A stretch of 64,000 nucleotides of DNA from Pseudomonas entomophila (GCF_018417595.1 NZ_CP070982.1:2505501-2569500); one strand, 5' to 3'. Counted from the stretch's first letter, positions 1-8,638 are shown. The notes: a model not told the origin generated them from the sequence alone. A program made the numbers and translations.

Positions 1-1
1 G

Positions 2-457
2 GGTTTGTACGGGCATCTGCTGCAGGTGTTCGCCGAGTTGTTCGAAGACCGGCAGGCCGGCAGCAAGGAAGCACGGCTGGCCGCATTTTTCGACGTGTTG
101 CCGCGCTATCTGGAGGCGAGGGCCGGCACGCGCTCAGTGCAGCACCCACGGCTGGACATGGCGGCAGCGTTCATGCGCGCTCACCGTCTTGACCCGTTGA
201 CCCTGGAGGATATCTGCGCCGCTGCCGGGTTGTCCCAGGCCTACCTGACGCGGGCTTTTGCCAAGCGCTTCGGGTTGACACCCCATGGTTACCTGCTGGA
301 CCTGCGTGTGCAGCATGCCCGTGCCCAGCTGCGCCTGGGCCGGCCGATCGCCGAGGTGGCGCTGGAGGCCGGGTTTGCCGACCAGGCGCATCTGCAGCGG
401 GTGTTCAAGCGTCATCTGGCGGCAACGCCGGGGCACTACCGGGCGGGCGCTGGCTGA
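2..457 (+). CDS. AraC-family transcriptional regulator, C-terminal part (5' end outside window)
   Basis: The frame is open from the first bases, so the gene starts upstream of the window; only about 151 residues are visible. The last ~100 residues form the AraC/XylS double helix-turn-helix DNA-binding domain: the first helix pair lies around 'LEDICAAAGLSQAYLTRAF' and the second around 'IAEVALEAGFADQAHLQRVF', ending in the usual 'TPGHYR' tail. The visible N-terminal part would belong to a ligand-sensing cupin-type domain, so the target cannot be guessed. It converges on a RidA-family gene, with a hairpin between the two stops. A TTG at position 5 is not taken as the real start. Confidence 0.85.
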   Translation, partial: GLYGHLLQVFAELFEDRQAGSKEARLAAFFDVLPRYLEARAGTRSVQHPRLDMAAAFMRAHRLDPLTLEDICAAAGLSQAYLTRAFAKRFGLTPHGYLLDLRVQHARAQLRLGRPIAEVALEAGFADQAHLQRVFKRHLAATPGHYRAGAG

Positions 458-467
458 CAGAGGGGGC

Positions 468-491
468 GGTTCGCCGGCCTGCCAGCGAACC
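468..491. terminator. Hairpin between convergent genes
   Basis: An inverted repeat with 7-bp arms (GGTTCGC and GCGAACC) around a GC-rich loop lies between the AraC stop and the RidA-family stop. It has no T-tract on either side. Hairpins of this type are common between convergent genes in P. putida and may end transcription in both directions; that role is inferred. Confidence 0.4.
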
Positions 492-500
492 TTCGGTCGA

Positions 501-881
501 TCAGCCCTTGGCCGCCATCGCCGTCACTTCCACACGCATGCCTTCAAAGGCCAGCGAGGCGACACCGACCGCCGCACGCACCGGCCATGGCTTGCTGAAG
601 AACCGCTGGTACACCTCGTTGAACGCCGGGCGGTCGGCCATGTCGGTCAGGTAGATGGTCAGGTGCAGCACCCGGTCCATCGAGCTGCCGGCGCGCTCCA
701 GGGCGACCTTCAGCGCCTGCAGGGTGCATTCGCATTGCGTGGTGATGTCGCCCAGCTCCAGGCTGCCGTCGGCGTGTACAGGGATCTGGGTGCTGACCAG
801 CACGCCGTTGTATTCGGCGACGTCGGAAGAGATGGAGTCGGCGTCCGGGTCCGGGGTGAAGATGATGTCTGCGTTTGCCAT
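501..881 (-). CDS. RidA/YjgF-family protein
   Basis: The 126-residue product has the length and pattern of the RidA/YER057c/UK114 family. These proteins act as homotrimers, and the best-known members hydrolyse reactive enamine/imine intermediates from PLP enzymes. Seen here: an N-terminal beta strand with 'YNGVLVSTQIPV', the 'TLQALKVALERAGSSMDRVLHLTIYLTDM' helix-strand core and the C-terminal 'RAAVGVASLAFEGMRVEVTAMA'. The classical catalytic Arg region is replaced by 'PVRAAVGVASLA', so it may belong to an Rid subgroup rather than RidA itself. The start ATG at 881 has AAGGCAAA upstream; longer in-frame extensions have no support. It is divergent from trmK. Confidence 0.85.
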   Translation of the reverse strand: MANADIIFTPDPDADSISSDVAEYNGVLVSTQIPVHADGSLELGDITTQCECTLQALKVALERAGSSMDRVLHLTIYLTDMADRPAFNEVYQRFFSKPWPVRAAVGVASLAFEGMRVEVTAMAAKG

Positions 882-1038
882 GGGGTATTTGCCTTGCGAC
901 GGAAGGAAAACGGCAAGCCTACGCGAGCGGCCGGGGCGGGTCGAGTCGGGGCTCCGGTCGCGCGGATTTGAAAAGTCCGGCCGGGCTCGGCAGAATCGCG
1001 GGCCGTTCTGGCTATCGACGCCGGATTCCGGTTCTGAA

Positions 1039-1746
1039 ATGAGGCTGCCGTTGAACGAACACACCTTGTCCATGCGCCTGGAGCGCGTGGCCGCGCATGT
1101 GCCCGCGGGGGCGCGACTGGCCGATATCGGCTCCGACCATGGCTACCTGCCAGTGGCGTTGATGCGCCGTGGCGCGATTGCCGCTGCGGTGGCCGGCGAA
1201 GTGGCGCTGACCCCGTTTCTCTCGGCGCAACGCACCGTGCGCGAGAATGGGCTCGAAGACCGCATCACCGTGCGCCAGGCAAACGGCCTGGCCGCCATCG
1301 AGCCGGGTGACGGCATCACCGCCGTCAGCATCTGCGGCATGGGTGGCGAGACCATTCGCGACATCCTCGAAGCTGGCAAGCAGCACCTGCATGGCCAGGA
1401 ACGGCTGGTGCTGCAGCCCAACGGCGGCGAGCAGTTGCTGCGCCAGTGGCTGGCGGACAACGGCTATCGCATCCTCGGCGAGGAAGTGCTGCGGGAGAAT
1501 CGCTTCGACTACGAGATCATCGTCGCTGAACGCGGTGATGCGCCGTCCTACAGCGCTGAGCAGTTGTATTTCGGGCCACTGTTGATGCAAGAGCGCAGCC
1601 CGGCGTTCCTGTTCAAGTGGCAGCGCATGCTGCGTCAGAAGCAGCAGACCCTGGCCAACTTCACCCGTGCCCGCCAGGCGGTGCCGCAGGACAAGTTTGA
1701 TGCTATCGGCCGCCAGGCCCGCTGGATCAGCGAGCTGCTGGCCTGA
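1039..1746 (+). CDS. trmK: tRNA (adenine(22)-N1)-methyltransferase TrmK
   Basis: The 235-residue product matches the TrmK family (COG2384), SAM-dependent enzymes that methylate N1 of A22 in tRNA. The N-terminal Rossmann fold shows motif I 'LADIGSDHGYLPV' near residues 24-36. The family signature 'SICGMGGETIRDIL' follows near residue 100, then 'LVLQPNGGEQLLRQWL'. The last ~70 residues are predicted helical and coiled-coil-like, as in known TrmK structures. The ATG at 1039 was chosen; a TTG four codons later is possible. Upstream in-frame sequence overlaps the divergent RidA promoter region and is not coding. A REP pair follows the stop. Confidence 0.85.
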   Translation: MRLPLNEHTLSMRLERVAAHVPAGARLADIGSDHGYLPVALMRRGAIAAAVAGEVALTPFLSAQRTVRENGLEDRITVRQANGLAAIEPGDGITAVSICGMGGETIRDILEAGKQHLHGQERLVLQPNGGEQLLRQWLADNGYRILGEEVLRENRFDYEIIVAERGDAPSYSAEQLYFGPLLMQERSPAFLFKWQRMLRQKQQTLANFTRARQAVPQDKFDAIGRQARWISELLA

Positions 1747-1753
1747 CTGTCTC

Positions 1754-1838
1754 TGTAGGAGCGGCTTTAGCCGCGATGCGGGTATCGCGGTGTCTGGCAC
1801 CCGCTTCGCGGGTGATCGCGGCTGAAGCCGCTCCTACA
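1754..1838. repeat. Inverted REP pair (REPIN-like)
   Basis: Two copies of the P. putida-type REP core face each other, 'TGTAGGAGCGGCTTTAGCCG' at 1754 and its near-complement ending at 1838, with a short GC hairpin between. The whole can fold into one long stem-loop. It lies between convergent trmK and the MFS gene, the usual place for such elements, and may stabilise or end both messages. Confidence 0.85.
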
Positions 1839-1851
1839 GGCGTTCAGCTGT

Positions 1852-3156
1852 TCAACGCGGGTTGACCACCTCCGCTGGCACCCTCAGCACCATCACGCCT
1901 CCCAGCACGATGGCCACCGCCAGCACCTGCAGCGCCAGCCCCGGGCTCTGCGTGGCATCGCGCATCCAGCCGATCAGGTAAGGCGCCAGGAACGAGGCGA
2001 TACTGCCGAACGAACTGATCATCGCGATGCCCGCCGCCTGGGCGCCCCCGGACAGGAACGCCGGGGGCAACTGCCAGAACATCGGCAACGCGGCGCTGGC
2101 GCCCATGCCCGCCAGCACCAGCCCACTCATCACCAGCGCGGCATTGCCTGGCGCCAAGCCTGCCAGGGCGATACCTGCGGCCGCCATCAGCAACGGCAGG
2201 CACAGGTGCCAGCGCCGCTCGCGGCGATGGTCCGACGAGCGTCCGCAGGCGAGCATGAACAGGCAACCGGCCAGGTAAGGCACGGCGCTGAGCAGGCCGA
2301 CCTGGCCGTCGCTGCCGATCCCGGCCCCATGGATCAGGCTCGGCATCCAGAATGCCAAGGTGTTCACTGCCAGCATCACGGCGAAGTAGACCGCCACCAG
2401 CAACCACAGGTGTCGGTCGGTGAAGAGCCCTGCGAGCGAAGCGATGGGTTTGTGCCGTTCCTCTCGGTCGATCTCTGCGCGCAGCGTTTGCTTTTGCTCT
2501 GTGCTCAACCAGTCGACCTGCTCGAAACTGTCTGGCAGCGTCTTGAGCACCACCAGCCCCAGCAGCACGACGGGCAGGCCCTCGATCAGGAACATCCACT
2601 GCCAGCCGCGCAACCCGGCCTGATCGTGGAACGCTTGGAGGATGCCGCCGGACAACGGCCCGCCGACCACTCCGGCCAGGGGCACGGCGATGGCGAACAG
2701 CGCAGTGACCTGGGCCCGCCGCCGCGCAGGGTACCAGCGGTTGAGCACCACAAGGATGCCGGGGAAGAACCCCGCTTCGGCCACCCCGAGCAAGAACCGC
2801 AGGGCATAGAAGCCGGCGGCGTCCTGCACCCACATCATGCCCGTGGACAGCAGGCCCCAGACCAGCATCAGGCTGGCGATCCAGCGGCGTGGCCCTACCC
2901 GGTCCAGGGCCAGGTTGCTGGGCACGCCGAACAGCGCGTAGGCGATGAAGAACAGGCCGGCGCCAAGGCCGTAGACCGTGTCGGAAAAACCCAGGTCGGC
3001 GCTCATCTGCATCTTGGCGAAGCCGATGTTGATGCGGTCGAGGTGGGCGAACAGGTAGCACACCAGCAGCAACGGCATCAGCCGCCAGGTGATGCGGGCG
3101 TGGGTGGCGTCCGGTGAGTGCGCGGACGGTACGGCGCAGGTTTTTATCGTGTTCAT
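1852..3156 (-). CDS. MFS transporter, anion:cation symporter (ACS) family
   Basis: A 434-residue inner-membrane carrier with 12 predicted helices, the usual length for the ACS branch of the major facilitator superfamily, which imports organic acids and aromatic acids. Helix 1 carries 'LLLVCYLFAHLDRINIGFAKMQM', the ACS signature with the charged D-R pair, and the loop between helices 2 and 3 has 'LALDRVGPRRWIAS'. The substrate cannot be read from sequence. The start ATG has only a weak Shine-Dalgarno, overlapped upstream by a CA motif, suggesting catabolite repression. It may be functionally paired with the LysR regulator and OprD-family porin downstream, which is an inference from position. 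Confidence 0.85.
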   Translation of the reverse strand: MNTIKTCAVPSAHSPDATHARITWRLMPLLLVCYLFAHLDRINIGFAKMQMSADLGFSDTVYGLGAGLFFIAYALFGVPSNLALDRVGPRRWIASLMLVWGLLSTGMMWVQDAAGFYALRFLLGVAEAGFFPGILVVLNRWYPARRRAQVTALFAIAVPLAGVVGGPLSGGILQAFHDQAGLRGWQWMFLIEGLPVVLLGLVVLKTLPDSFEQVDWLSTEQKQTLRAEIDREERHKPIASLAGLFTDRHLWLLVAVYFAVMLAVNTLAFWMPSLIHGAGIGSDGQVGLLSAVPYLAGCLFMLACGRSSDHRRERRWHLCLPLLMAAAGIALAGLAPGNAALVMSGLVLAGMGASAALPMFWQLPPAFLSGGAQAAGIAMISSFGSIASFLAPYLIGWMRDATQSPGLALQVLAVAIVLGGVMVLRVPAEVVNPR

Positions 3157-3167
3157 GGTCCAGGACG

Positions 3168-3178
3168 TTCTTGTTGTT
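3168..3178 (-). promoter_or_regulatory. CA motif (probable Crc/Hfq site) before the MFS gene
   Basis: On the minus strand the mRNA leader reads AACAACAAGAA, containing two overlapping matches to AAYAANAA about 12 nt before the start codon. Hfq with Crc binds such motifs in Pseudomonas to block translation when preferred carbon sources are present. Function here is inferred from the match and position. Confidence 0.5.
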
Positions 3179-3268
3179 GTCCTGGATGATCATGCGGCGG
3201 CGGGCGAGGGTGGCAAATGCACTTTCAGCAAGATGGCTGGTATTTTTCCCTCGCGTTCCGGGCGTGGC

Positions 3269-3526
3269 TTACAGCTGCGAGCAGTTGCCCATCTGGCGAT
3301 AGTCGATTTCGCGGGTCTGGCCTTGGTGGTCGACGTAGACCATGTGCGCGGTCCCCACCTGGCAGTCCTCGGCGTTGCTGGCCGGTGTGATGGCGATGAC
3401 CTTGGCAATGTCCAGCGGCATGCCGTATTCGTAACGGGCGGCCTCGGCCTGGCTGTCGGTAGCGGCGAAGGCGCCGAACGAGGCGAGGGTGGCGGTCAGG
3501 GCGAGCAGTGCGATCGAACGTTTCAT
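3269..3526 (-). CDS. Small secreted DUF2790 protein
   Basis: An 85-residue protein with a clear Sec signal peptide (MKRSIALLALTATLASFGAFA, cleavage near residue 21). A mature domain typical of DUF2790 follows: 'YEYGMPLDIAKVIAITP', a Cys, then 'VYVDHQGQTREIDYRQMGNC'. Two cysteines in the mature part could form a disulfide. DUF2790 is almost restricted to Pseudomonas and has no assigned function; the product is probably periplasmic. A good AAGAGGAA site precedes the ATG. A second family member lies at 20957. The gene is divergent from the LysR regulator at 3641. Confidence 0.8.
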   Translation of the reverse strand: MKRSIALLALTATLASFGAFAATDSQAEAARYEYGMPLDIAKVIAITPASNAEDCQVGTAHMVYVDHQGQTREIDYRQMGNCSQL

Positions 3527-3589
3527 GGCAGGTTCCTCTTTCTCGGGGTGTGCCTATGATTCATTCATTTACGTTTCACAATAAATGGT

Positions 3590-3603
3590 CTATCCCGTGA
3601 TAG
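3590..3603. promoter_or_regulatory. Palindrome in the DUF2790/LysR intergenic region
   Basis: CTATC-CCGT-GATAG forms a 14-bp dyad about 40 bp before the LysR start. Dyads of this kind at divergent promoters are often regulator binding sites; no direct evidence identifies the protein. Confidence 0.3.
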
Positions 3604-3640
3604 ATTCCTGCCTTTCATGTATGAATGAGAGCGATGTCTC

Positions 3641-4573
3641 ATGGATATGCTGCATGCGATGCGCACCTTCGCCCGGGTAGTGGAATGCGGCAGTTTCGCT
3701 GCGGCGGCCAATGCGCTGGACATCTCGTCGGCCCAGGTGTCGCGGATCGTCGCGGAGCTCGAAAACCAGCTGCAGACCCGCCTGCTGCACCGCACCACCC
3801 GCAGGCTGCGCATGAGCGAGGCGGGCGAACGCTTCCTCGAGCGCTCGCGGCAGATCATGCTGCTCACCGAAGAGGCCATGGACGAGGCGCGCGGTGCCCA
3901 TCTCACGCCGCGCGGCCATTTGCGCTTTCACTGCACCCATGGCCTGGGGTTGCTGATGATGCCGCTGGTGGCCCGCTACAACGCCGCCAACCCTGAGGTG
4001 GTGATGGAGTTGACGCTCTCGCAACGCAACCCCGACCCGTTGGCCGAAGGCCACGACGTGGTGATCACCATCGGCCAGGGGCTGCCGGACTCGCAACTGA
4101 TCGCCATTCCCTTGGGCAGCATCCACAGCATCCTCTGCGCTTCGCCCGACTATCTGGCCCGCCACGGCGTGCCCCAGCACCCGGAAGACCTGCACGAGCA
4201 TGTCTGCCTGCGCACGGTCGACCCGTTGTTCGAGGAGGACTGGTCGTTCGAGCAGGCGTCGGAGAAGTGTGTGATCGTGCCGCAGGACACGTTCCTCACC
4301 AATGTCGCCGACGCGATGCTCAAGGCCACCGAGCTGGGCATGGGGGTGGGGCTGCTGCCCTACTATTCGGCCAGCCAGGCGATGGAGGAGGGGCGCCTGT
4401 GCCGTTTGCTGGCGCCTCACCGGCTGCGCCAACGCGAGATCTATGCGATCTACCCGTCGCGGCACTACCTGGACGCCAAGGTGCGCACCTGGCTGGACTT
4501 TCTCAAGGAGCAGTTGCCAGTGCTGTTCCAGGAGCACCAGCGGGTGGCGGACGAGCCGCGCTATTGGCGATAG
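3641..4573 (+). CDS. LysR-family transcriptional regulator
   Basis: A 310-residue regulator of normal LysR length. The N-terminal winged HTH is seen at 'MRTFARVVECGSFAAAANALDISSAQVSRIVAELE' followed by 'RLLHRTTRRLRMSEAGERFLERS'. The rest is a periplasmic-binding-protein-like effector domain. It resembles the large CrgA/DhcR-type group ('LHRTTRRL', 'GHLRFHCTHGLG'). The ATG at 3641 fits the family N-terminus. It is divergent from the DUF2790 gene and convergent with the OprD porin; the target is unknown but the DUF2790/MFS side or the porin is a reasonable guess. Confidence 0.85.
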   Translation: MDMLHAMRTFARVVECGSFAAAANALDISSAQVSRIVAELENQLQTRLLHRTTRRLRMSEAGERFLERSRQIMLLTEEAMDEARGAHLTPRGHLRFHCTHGLGLLMMPLVARYNAANPEVVMELTLSQRNPDPLAEGHDVVITIGQGLPDSQLIAIPLGSIHSILCASPDYLARHGVPQHPEDLHEHVCLRTVDPLFEEDWSFEQASEKCVIVPQDTFLTNVADAMLKATELGMGVGLLPYYSASQAMEEGRLCRLLAPHRLRQREIYAIYPSRHYLDAKVRTWLDFLKEQLPVLFQEHQRVADEPRYWR

Positions 4574-4600
4574 GGCAACCTGCAGGAACCGGCGCAGTCC

Positions 4601-5944
4601 CTACCAGATGCCGACCAGCGGATACTCCACCGCCAGCCTTACCTGGTCCGCATCCAGCTCCGCCTGGGCCGCATTCCCACGGTGTACGTTATGCCTCAGT
4701 GAAATCGCCAGCCCCTTGGCTGTGCCTCCCTGCACCACATAGCGTGCCTCCAGGTCCCGCTCCCAATGCTTGCCACCCTCGCCATAACCCAGGTAGGCAT
4801 ACCCACCGTTGCGCTCGACATGGCTGCCATCGATGCCGAACCCGCGCGCATACAGCGCCGTCAGACTCAGCCCAGGCACGCCATAGGCGCCCATGTTCAG
4901 GTCGTAGCGCGTCTGCCATGACTGCTCGTTGGGCGCATTGAAGTCAGACAGCTGCACCGCGTTGCCAAGGAAGATCGCCCCGCGGGTGACGTAGTCGAAT
5001 GGCGTGTTGCCGTCCACCTGCTGCCAACCCAGGCTGAACGTGTGCGGCCCCTGGGCATAGCGGGACACCAGGCTCCAGGTGGTGTTGTCGATGCTGCCTG
5101 AAAACGCCTTGCCGGTGTCGGTGGTGCGATACAGGTTCAGCTCGAGGCTGACACTGCGCCGATCGTCGATGGCGTGGCTCAACGTGCCGCCCAGGTAATG
5201 CTGGCGCCAGGTGTCCTCGTAGCGTGAGGTGAAGAGGCTGGCGCTGACGCTGTTGGTCGGGCTCCATACCGCCCCGGCAAGGTCGAACGTACTGCCCTGG
5301 CGGCCATTGGAGTAATTGACCACGAAGCCCTGGTCGTGGCTCGAGGCATTGCGGTCGGTGCTTTCGTTGAAGTGCCCGGCAACCAGCTTGAGCCGGTCGA
5401 CCTCGTTGCTGGTGAGCAACCAGCCGGTGGCGGTCTCGGGCAACAGACGGCTGTCGGAGGAACTGAACACCGGCGTTTTCACGCGCTGTTCGCCATAGGC
5501 CAGCACTGTGTTCGACATCCTCAGTTTCACCGCGCCGCCACCACGGCTGTACGCGTCCTTGGGATGGCCCTGGTTGTCGACCCCGAGCAGGCGCACCTTG
5601 CCCGCGCGACCACCGCCGCTGTCGAGCTGCACGCCTTGGTAGGCGTGGCCGTCGAACCCGACGCCGAGCAAGCCTTGGGTGAAGCCGGAACTGAATGAGC
5701 CCATCAAGCCATAGGCCCATTCCTCGGCCTTGCCGTTGCGTTCAATACGCGGCTTGTAGGCGTTGCGCGCGGCATTGTTGCGTCCACCATGGCGGTAGTC
5801 GCGTTGGTCGAAGACGCTGCGGTTGAGCAGGCTCCAGGTGCTGTCCTCGAGCAGCCCCTTGGCCTGCGACTGGGCGGAGTCGGCCAGGGCCAGGGGGCTG
5901 AGGCCGAGCATGGGCAGGGCAAGGGCGAAGCGGCGCAGCGGCAT
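4601..5944 (-). CDS. OprD-family outer membrane porin
   Basis: A 447-residue outer-membrane protein with a Sec signal peptide (MPLRRFALALPMLGLSPLALA) and the OprD-family opening 'GLLEDSTWSLLNRSVFDQRDYRHG'. Many amphipathic beta strands follow, consistent with an 18-strand barrel, ending in a C-terminal aromatic residue (W) as needed for Bam-dependent insertion. OprD porins are substrate-specific channels for amino acids, peptides or organic acids; the exact substrate cannot be assigned. The start was placed at 5944 because the signal peptide begins there and the longer frame upstream overlaps the neighbouring gene. Confidence 0.85.
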   Translation of the reverse strand: MPLRRFALALPMLGLSPLALADSAQSQAKGLLEDSTWSLLNRSVFDQRDYRHGGRNNAARNAYKPRIERNGKAEEWAYGLMGSFSSGFTQGLLGVGFDGHAYQGVQLDSGGGRAGKVRLLGVDNQGHPKDAYSRGGGAVKLRMSNTVLAYGEQRVKTPVFSSSDSRLLPETATGWLLTSNEVDRLKLVAGHFNESTDRNASSHDQGFVVNYSNGRQGSTFDLAGAVWSPTNSVSASLFTSRYEDTWRQHYLGGTLSHAIDDRRSVSLELNLYRTTDTGKAFSGSIDNTTWSLVSRYAQGPHTFSLGWQQVDGNTPFDYVTRGAIFLGNAVQLSDFNAPNEQSWQTRYDLNMGAYGVPGLSLTALYARGFGIDGSHVERNGGYAYLGYGEGGKHWERDLEARYVVQGGTAKGLAISLRHNVHRGNAAQAELDADQVRLAVEYPLVGIW

Positions 5945-5960
5945 GGTCGAGCTCCCAGGG

Positions 5961-7121
5961 TCAGAAGTACTTGAGCCAGGCGATATCGCGGCGGCGTGCC
6001 TTGAGACGCGCGAACCCATGCACCGGCAGGTAGAGCGCAAGCGCCAGCAGCACCGCGACCAGCCACACCGCGCCGATGCCGTCGAAGCCGAAGTAAGCCC
6101 CCTGGTTCAGGCCGAACAGGGCGACGCCTGCGAGGTACAGCAGCTTCAACACGTACAGGTGCAGCAGGTAGAAGAACATCGGCGCGGCGCCGAACACGGC
6201 CAGCACGCCGATCCAGCGCGCGCTGCCGGCGCGTTCAAAGCCGCGCAGCAACAGCAGGCCGAAGCCCAGGGTCAAGGCCAGGAACAACAGCGACGGTGGA
6301 TACTTGGTGATGTTGAAGACACTCATCAGGGTCTGGGTGGTGCTTGGGTACACGCTCCAAGGTGCTTCGCCATAGCCATTGAGCACACGCAGCGTGACAA
6401 AGCCGAGCAGGGCGCCGGCACCGGCCATAAGCAAGTGTCGTTGACGCTGGGTGACGCTGCTGCCGCGGGCGAACCACGGACCCAGGCCGTAGCCCAGGGC
6501 GATCACCCCGATCCAGGGCAGCACCGGGTAGGAAGTGCGCAGGCGCAAATGCTCGCCAACCGCCAGCCAGCCACGGTCATGCAGGATCGCCCACGGCACA
6601 TGCAGCGCCGATGTTGCGTCGAAGTGCAGGCCATCGAGCAGGTTGTGCCCGCCGATGATCGCCATGCCAACCAGCACCAGCGCTGGCCGTGGCAGCCACA
6701 CCAGCAGCGACAGGGCAATCATGCTGAGGCCGATGGCCCAGATCACCTGCAGGTAGATCACGCTCGGCGGCAGCTGGAAGGTCCAGGCGAAGTTGACCAG
6801 GGTGAACTCCAGCACCACCAGGAACAACCCGCGCTTGAACAGGAAGGTGGCGACATCGCCACGTCCCTGGTGCTTTTCCCCGTAGAGCCAGGCGGACAAC
6901 CCGGTGAGCAGCACGAACACTGGCGCGCACAGATGCGCCAGGGTACGGCTGGCGAACAAACCGGGGTCGGTGGCATCGATGGTCATCGGGTCGCTGACCT
7001 GGCGGTGCAGGTAGAAGGTTTCCCGCACGTGGTCCAGCAGCATGAACAGGATCACCAGGCCGCGCAGGGCATCGATGCTCTGCAGGCGCTGGGAGAGGGG
7101 GGAAGGTGGGGCGCTAGTCAT
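5961..7121 (-). CDS. DUF1624 membrane protein, heparan-alpha-glucosaminide acetyltransferase-like
   Basis: A 386-residue integral membrane protein with about ten predicted helices. The N-terminal 'RLQSIDALRGLVILFMLLDHVRETFY' is the hallmark of the DUF1624/HGSNAT-like catalytic family (COG3503). Eukaryotic members of the wider family acetylate glucosamine across the lysosomal membrane; bacterial members are uncharacterised but are thought to transfer acyl groups. The conserved D-A-L-R-G and D-H pair are present. It lies 16 bp upstream of the porin on the same strand, so co-transcription is possible. No convincing Shine-Dalgarno precedes the ATG. Confidence 0.8.
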   Translation of the reverse strand: MTSAPPSPLSQRLQSIDALRGLVILFMLLDHVRETFYLHRQVSDPMTIDATDPGLFASRTLAHLCAPVFVLLTGLSAWLYGEKHQGRGDVATFLFKRGLFLVVLEFTLVNFAWTFQLPPSVIYLQVIWAIGLSMIALSLLVWLPRPALVLVGMAIIGGHNLLDGLHFDATSALHVPWAILHDRGWLAVGEHLRLRTSYPVLPWIGVIALGYGLGPWFARGSSVTQRQRHLLMAGAGALLGFVTLRVLNGYGEAPWSVYPSTTQTLMSVFNITKYPPSLLFLALTLGFGLLLLRGFERAGSARWIGVLAVFGAAPMFFYLLHLYVLKLLYLAGVALFGLNQGAYFGFDGIGAVWLVAVLLALALYLPVHGFARLKARRRDIAWLKYF

Positions 7122-7354
7122 CGAGGAGGGGTCACTGAAGGATGGGAATGAATGTCAAATGAAATGTTATCTTATATCTTTTTCTGGGCGACTGGATAGA
7201 GGTAGGCGCCGGCTTTGCCGGCGAAAGGGCCGCCCCCGACGACCTCTACTCCAACATCTGGCGCAATGCCTCGATAAACGCCCCTTCCACCCGGCTCATG
7301 CGCTGGTTCCGTTCCACATCAGGTGAATTTCCACATCGGCAATCTCAAACATGC
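7122..7354. other. Intergenic stretch with hairpin and possible relic of a regulator gene
   Basis: A GC hairpin (GCCGGC-TTT-GCCGGC, around 7208) of the kind repeated in P. putida genomes lies here. On the minus strand, 7246-7345 reads like the C-terminus of a larger protein if one frameshift is allowed ('EIADVEIHLMW' then 'NQRMSRVEGAFIEALRQMLE', stop at 7246). The phrase pattern recalls LysR effector-domain ends, but it is too short to identify. Confidence 0.25.
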
Positions 7355-7549
7355 TCACTTCTTGAACTCTGCCTTGAACTGGCATGTGGTCGCACCCTTT
7401 GTAAGCCCCTCCATAAGAACAGCAGATCTACTCATCTGCTTCACTACCATCTCTTTATCAACGGAATAGTACGTGTAGAGCCTCCGTGTATCCGCTTTTA
7501 GAAGAGACCCTAACAATGCACCCGCCGACAGCGCCTCATCGGTTGCCAA
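7355..7549 (-). pseudogene. Possible gene remnant or small ORF, unknown
   Basis: The minus frame is open from 7621 to a stop at 7355 and gives an 86-residue peptide without an ATG; a TTG at 7549 with GGAGGGG about 12 nt upstream is the only plausible start (64 residues). The peptide contains 'ALSAGALLGSLLKADTRRLY' and ends 'KAEFKK'. No family is recognised. Being directly downstream of an hcp cassette it could be the remains of an older effector or immunity gene, which is a guess. Confidence 0.25.
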
Positions 7550-7643
7550 GTAGGCCAGTGCCCCTCCCGCTCGGTATGAAACGTTTCGAGACCTACTGAC
7601 AGCCTGTCCTGATCGGGACCTCTACACATGCCAAAATAATGGC

Positions 7644-7928
7644 TCAGTCAACTATCCTCGAAGTTAAAGCCCAAATATGGAAAAAGACCATTGCTGCAGT
7701 AAGGAAAATCACGCACCAGAAACCGAAATCGGTTATGGCGCTGTAGGGAAACTGAATAAAGCCCTCCCCACCCATCAATTCAATATAAACTCCCCCCATA
7801 AAACTATTGAACAACAACGACCCTAGGAACTGTAAAAATCTATCCAGATCCTTAAAGACAAATCTATTCAGCAGTAAGCTGATTGCAACATCGCATATCG
7901 TAAAGAGCCCCAGAAGAAGCAGCTTCAT
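7644..7928 (-). CDS. Small membrane protein, probable immunity protein of the hcp/DUF4225 cassette
   Basis: A 94-residue protein with three likely membrane helices ('LLLLGLFTICDVAISLLL', 'FLQFLGSLLFNSFMGGVYI', 'FWCVIFLTAAMVFFHIWAL'). The gene overlaps the DUF4225 gene by 4 bp (ATGA), the tight coupling expected for an effector and its immunity protein. Base composition is much more AT-rich than flanking genes, a sign of transfer. No family is recognised. A gene of the same size, position and topology follows the second DUF4225 gene at 29455, which supports the role; the evidence is contextual only. Confidence 0.6.
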   Translation of the reverse strand: MKLLLLGLFTICDVAISLLLNRFVFKDLDRFLQFLGSLLFNSFMGGVYIELMGGEGFIQFPYSAITDFGFWCVIFLTAAMVFFHIWALTSRIVD

Positions 7929-8638
7929 TCTCTGTACTCATCCATCCATTGATTAATTGTCAGACCGGATGTGAAGAACTCGAATGCAAGCCATCCCATG
8001 CCTAGCTGTCTTAATTTTCGCTCTTTGTCAGCATCCATATATCGATATAGCCGCCATGCATCTCGCCTTGGAACCTTTCGCCACAACGCCCGCCCCGACA
8101 GAAAGAGATCCGCCGTGTAGTACGCAAGATTTCCATCCCGCTCGCTATACCCCAGGCTCTTAGCTGCATCCTGATAGAGTTCCCTCACAGGTCCGACCAC
8201 ATCGGTTCGACCTTCGTAGAGACCCCGGGCATTCTCGTAGAAGTTATTACCTCCATGCATGATCAACGGCGCCCCGTGAATCGCGCATGTGGAACCAAGA
8301 CTGCCTATGCAGCTCCCTAACCCAGTAGCCAGTTGCGAGGCACCGCCAGCCATACCTCCCAACTGGGTAAATATCCGCGACGCTTGCGAATAGAGACTCT
8401 TTTTCTCGGCCTGAATCTGCTCAAGCCCTTGCTCTGGGCTGATACGTCGCTCATAAACATCATCCATCACCCGCCGCGCGTAATAAGCCAGTTCCCGATT
8501 GAACTGCATCCGCGACCGCCGATCGCTCAGGTGTTTGGCACTGACCCCACAGCCATAACTGATCAACCGAGACGCCGCTGCATTCACCTCCCAGTACGCC
8601 TCATCCAGCCGCTCACCGTATTCTTCGCGCTGGCTCAT
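7925..8638 (-). CDS. DUF4225 protein, probable Hcp-delivered effector
   Basis: A 237-residue protein. The N-terminal ~100 residues are helical and charged. Residues ~95-135 are rich in Gly, Ala, Ser and Cys ('GGMAGGASQLATGLGSCIGSLGSTCA'), a hydrophobic stretch that could insert into membranes. The C-terminal part has the conserved DUF4225 pattern 'GGNNFYENARGL...DVVGPVRELYQDAAKSLG' and 'AWRLYRYMDADKERKL'. The same pattern recurs in the paralogue at 28742. The gene sits between hcp (4-bp overlap) and a small membrane protein gene (4-bp overlap). That arrangement implies an antibacterial cargo loaded into the Hcp ring of a type VI system; the toxic activity is not known. Confidence 0.7.
   Translation of the reverse strand: MSQREEYGERLDEAYWEVNAAASRLISYGCGVSAKHLSDRRSRMQFNRELAYYARRVMDDVYERRISPEQGLEQIQAEKKSLYSQASRIFTQLGGMAGGASQLATGLGSCIGSLGSTCAIHGAPLIMHGGNNFYENARGLYEGRTDVVGPVRELYQDAAKSLGYSERDGNLAYYTADLFLSGRALWRKVPRRDAWRLYRYMDADKERKLRQLGMGWLAFEFFTSGLTINQWMDEYRE

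Noticed and set aside
655..1038. N-terminal extension of trmK
   Set aside because: The extension is antisense to the RidA-family gene and absent from the TrmK family.
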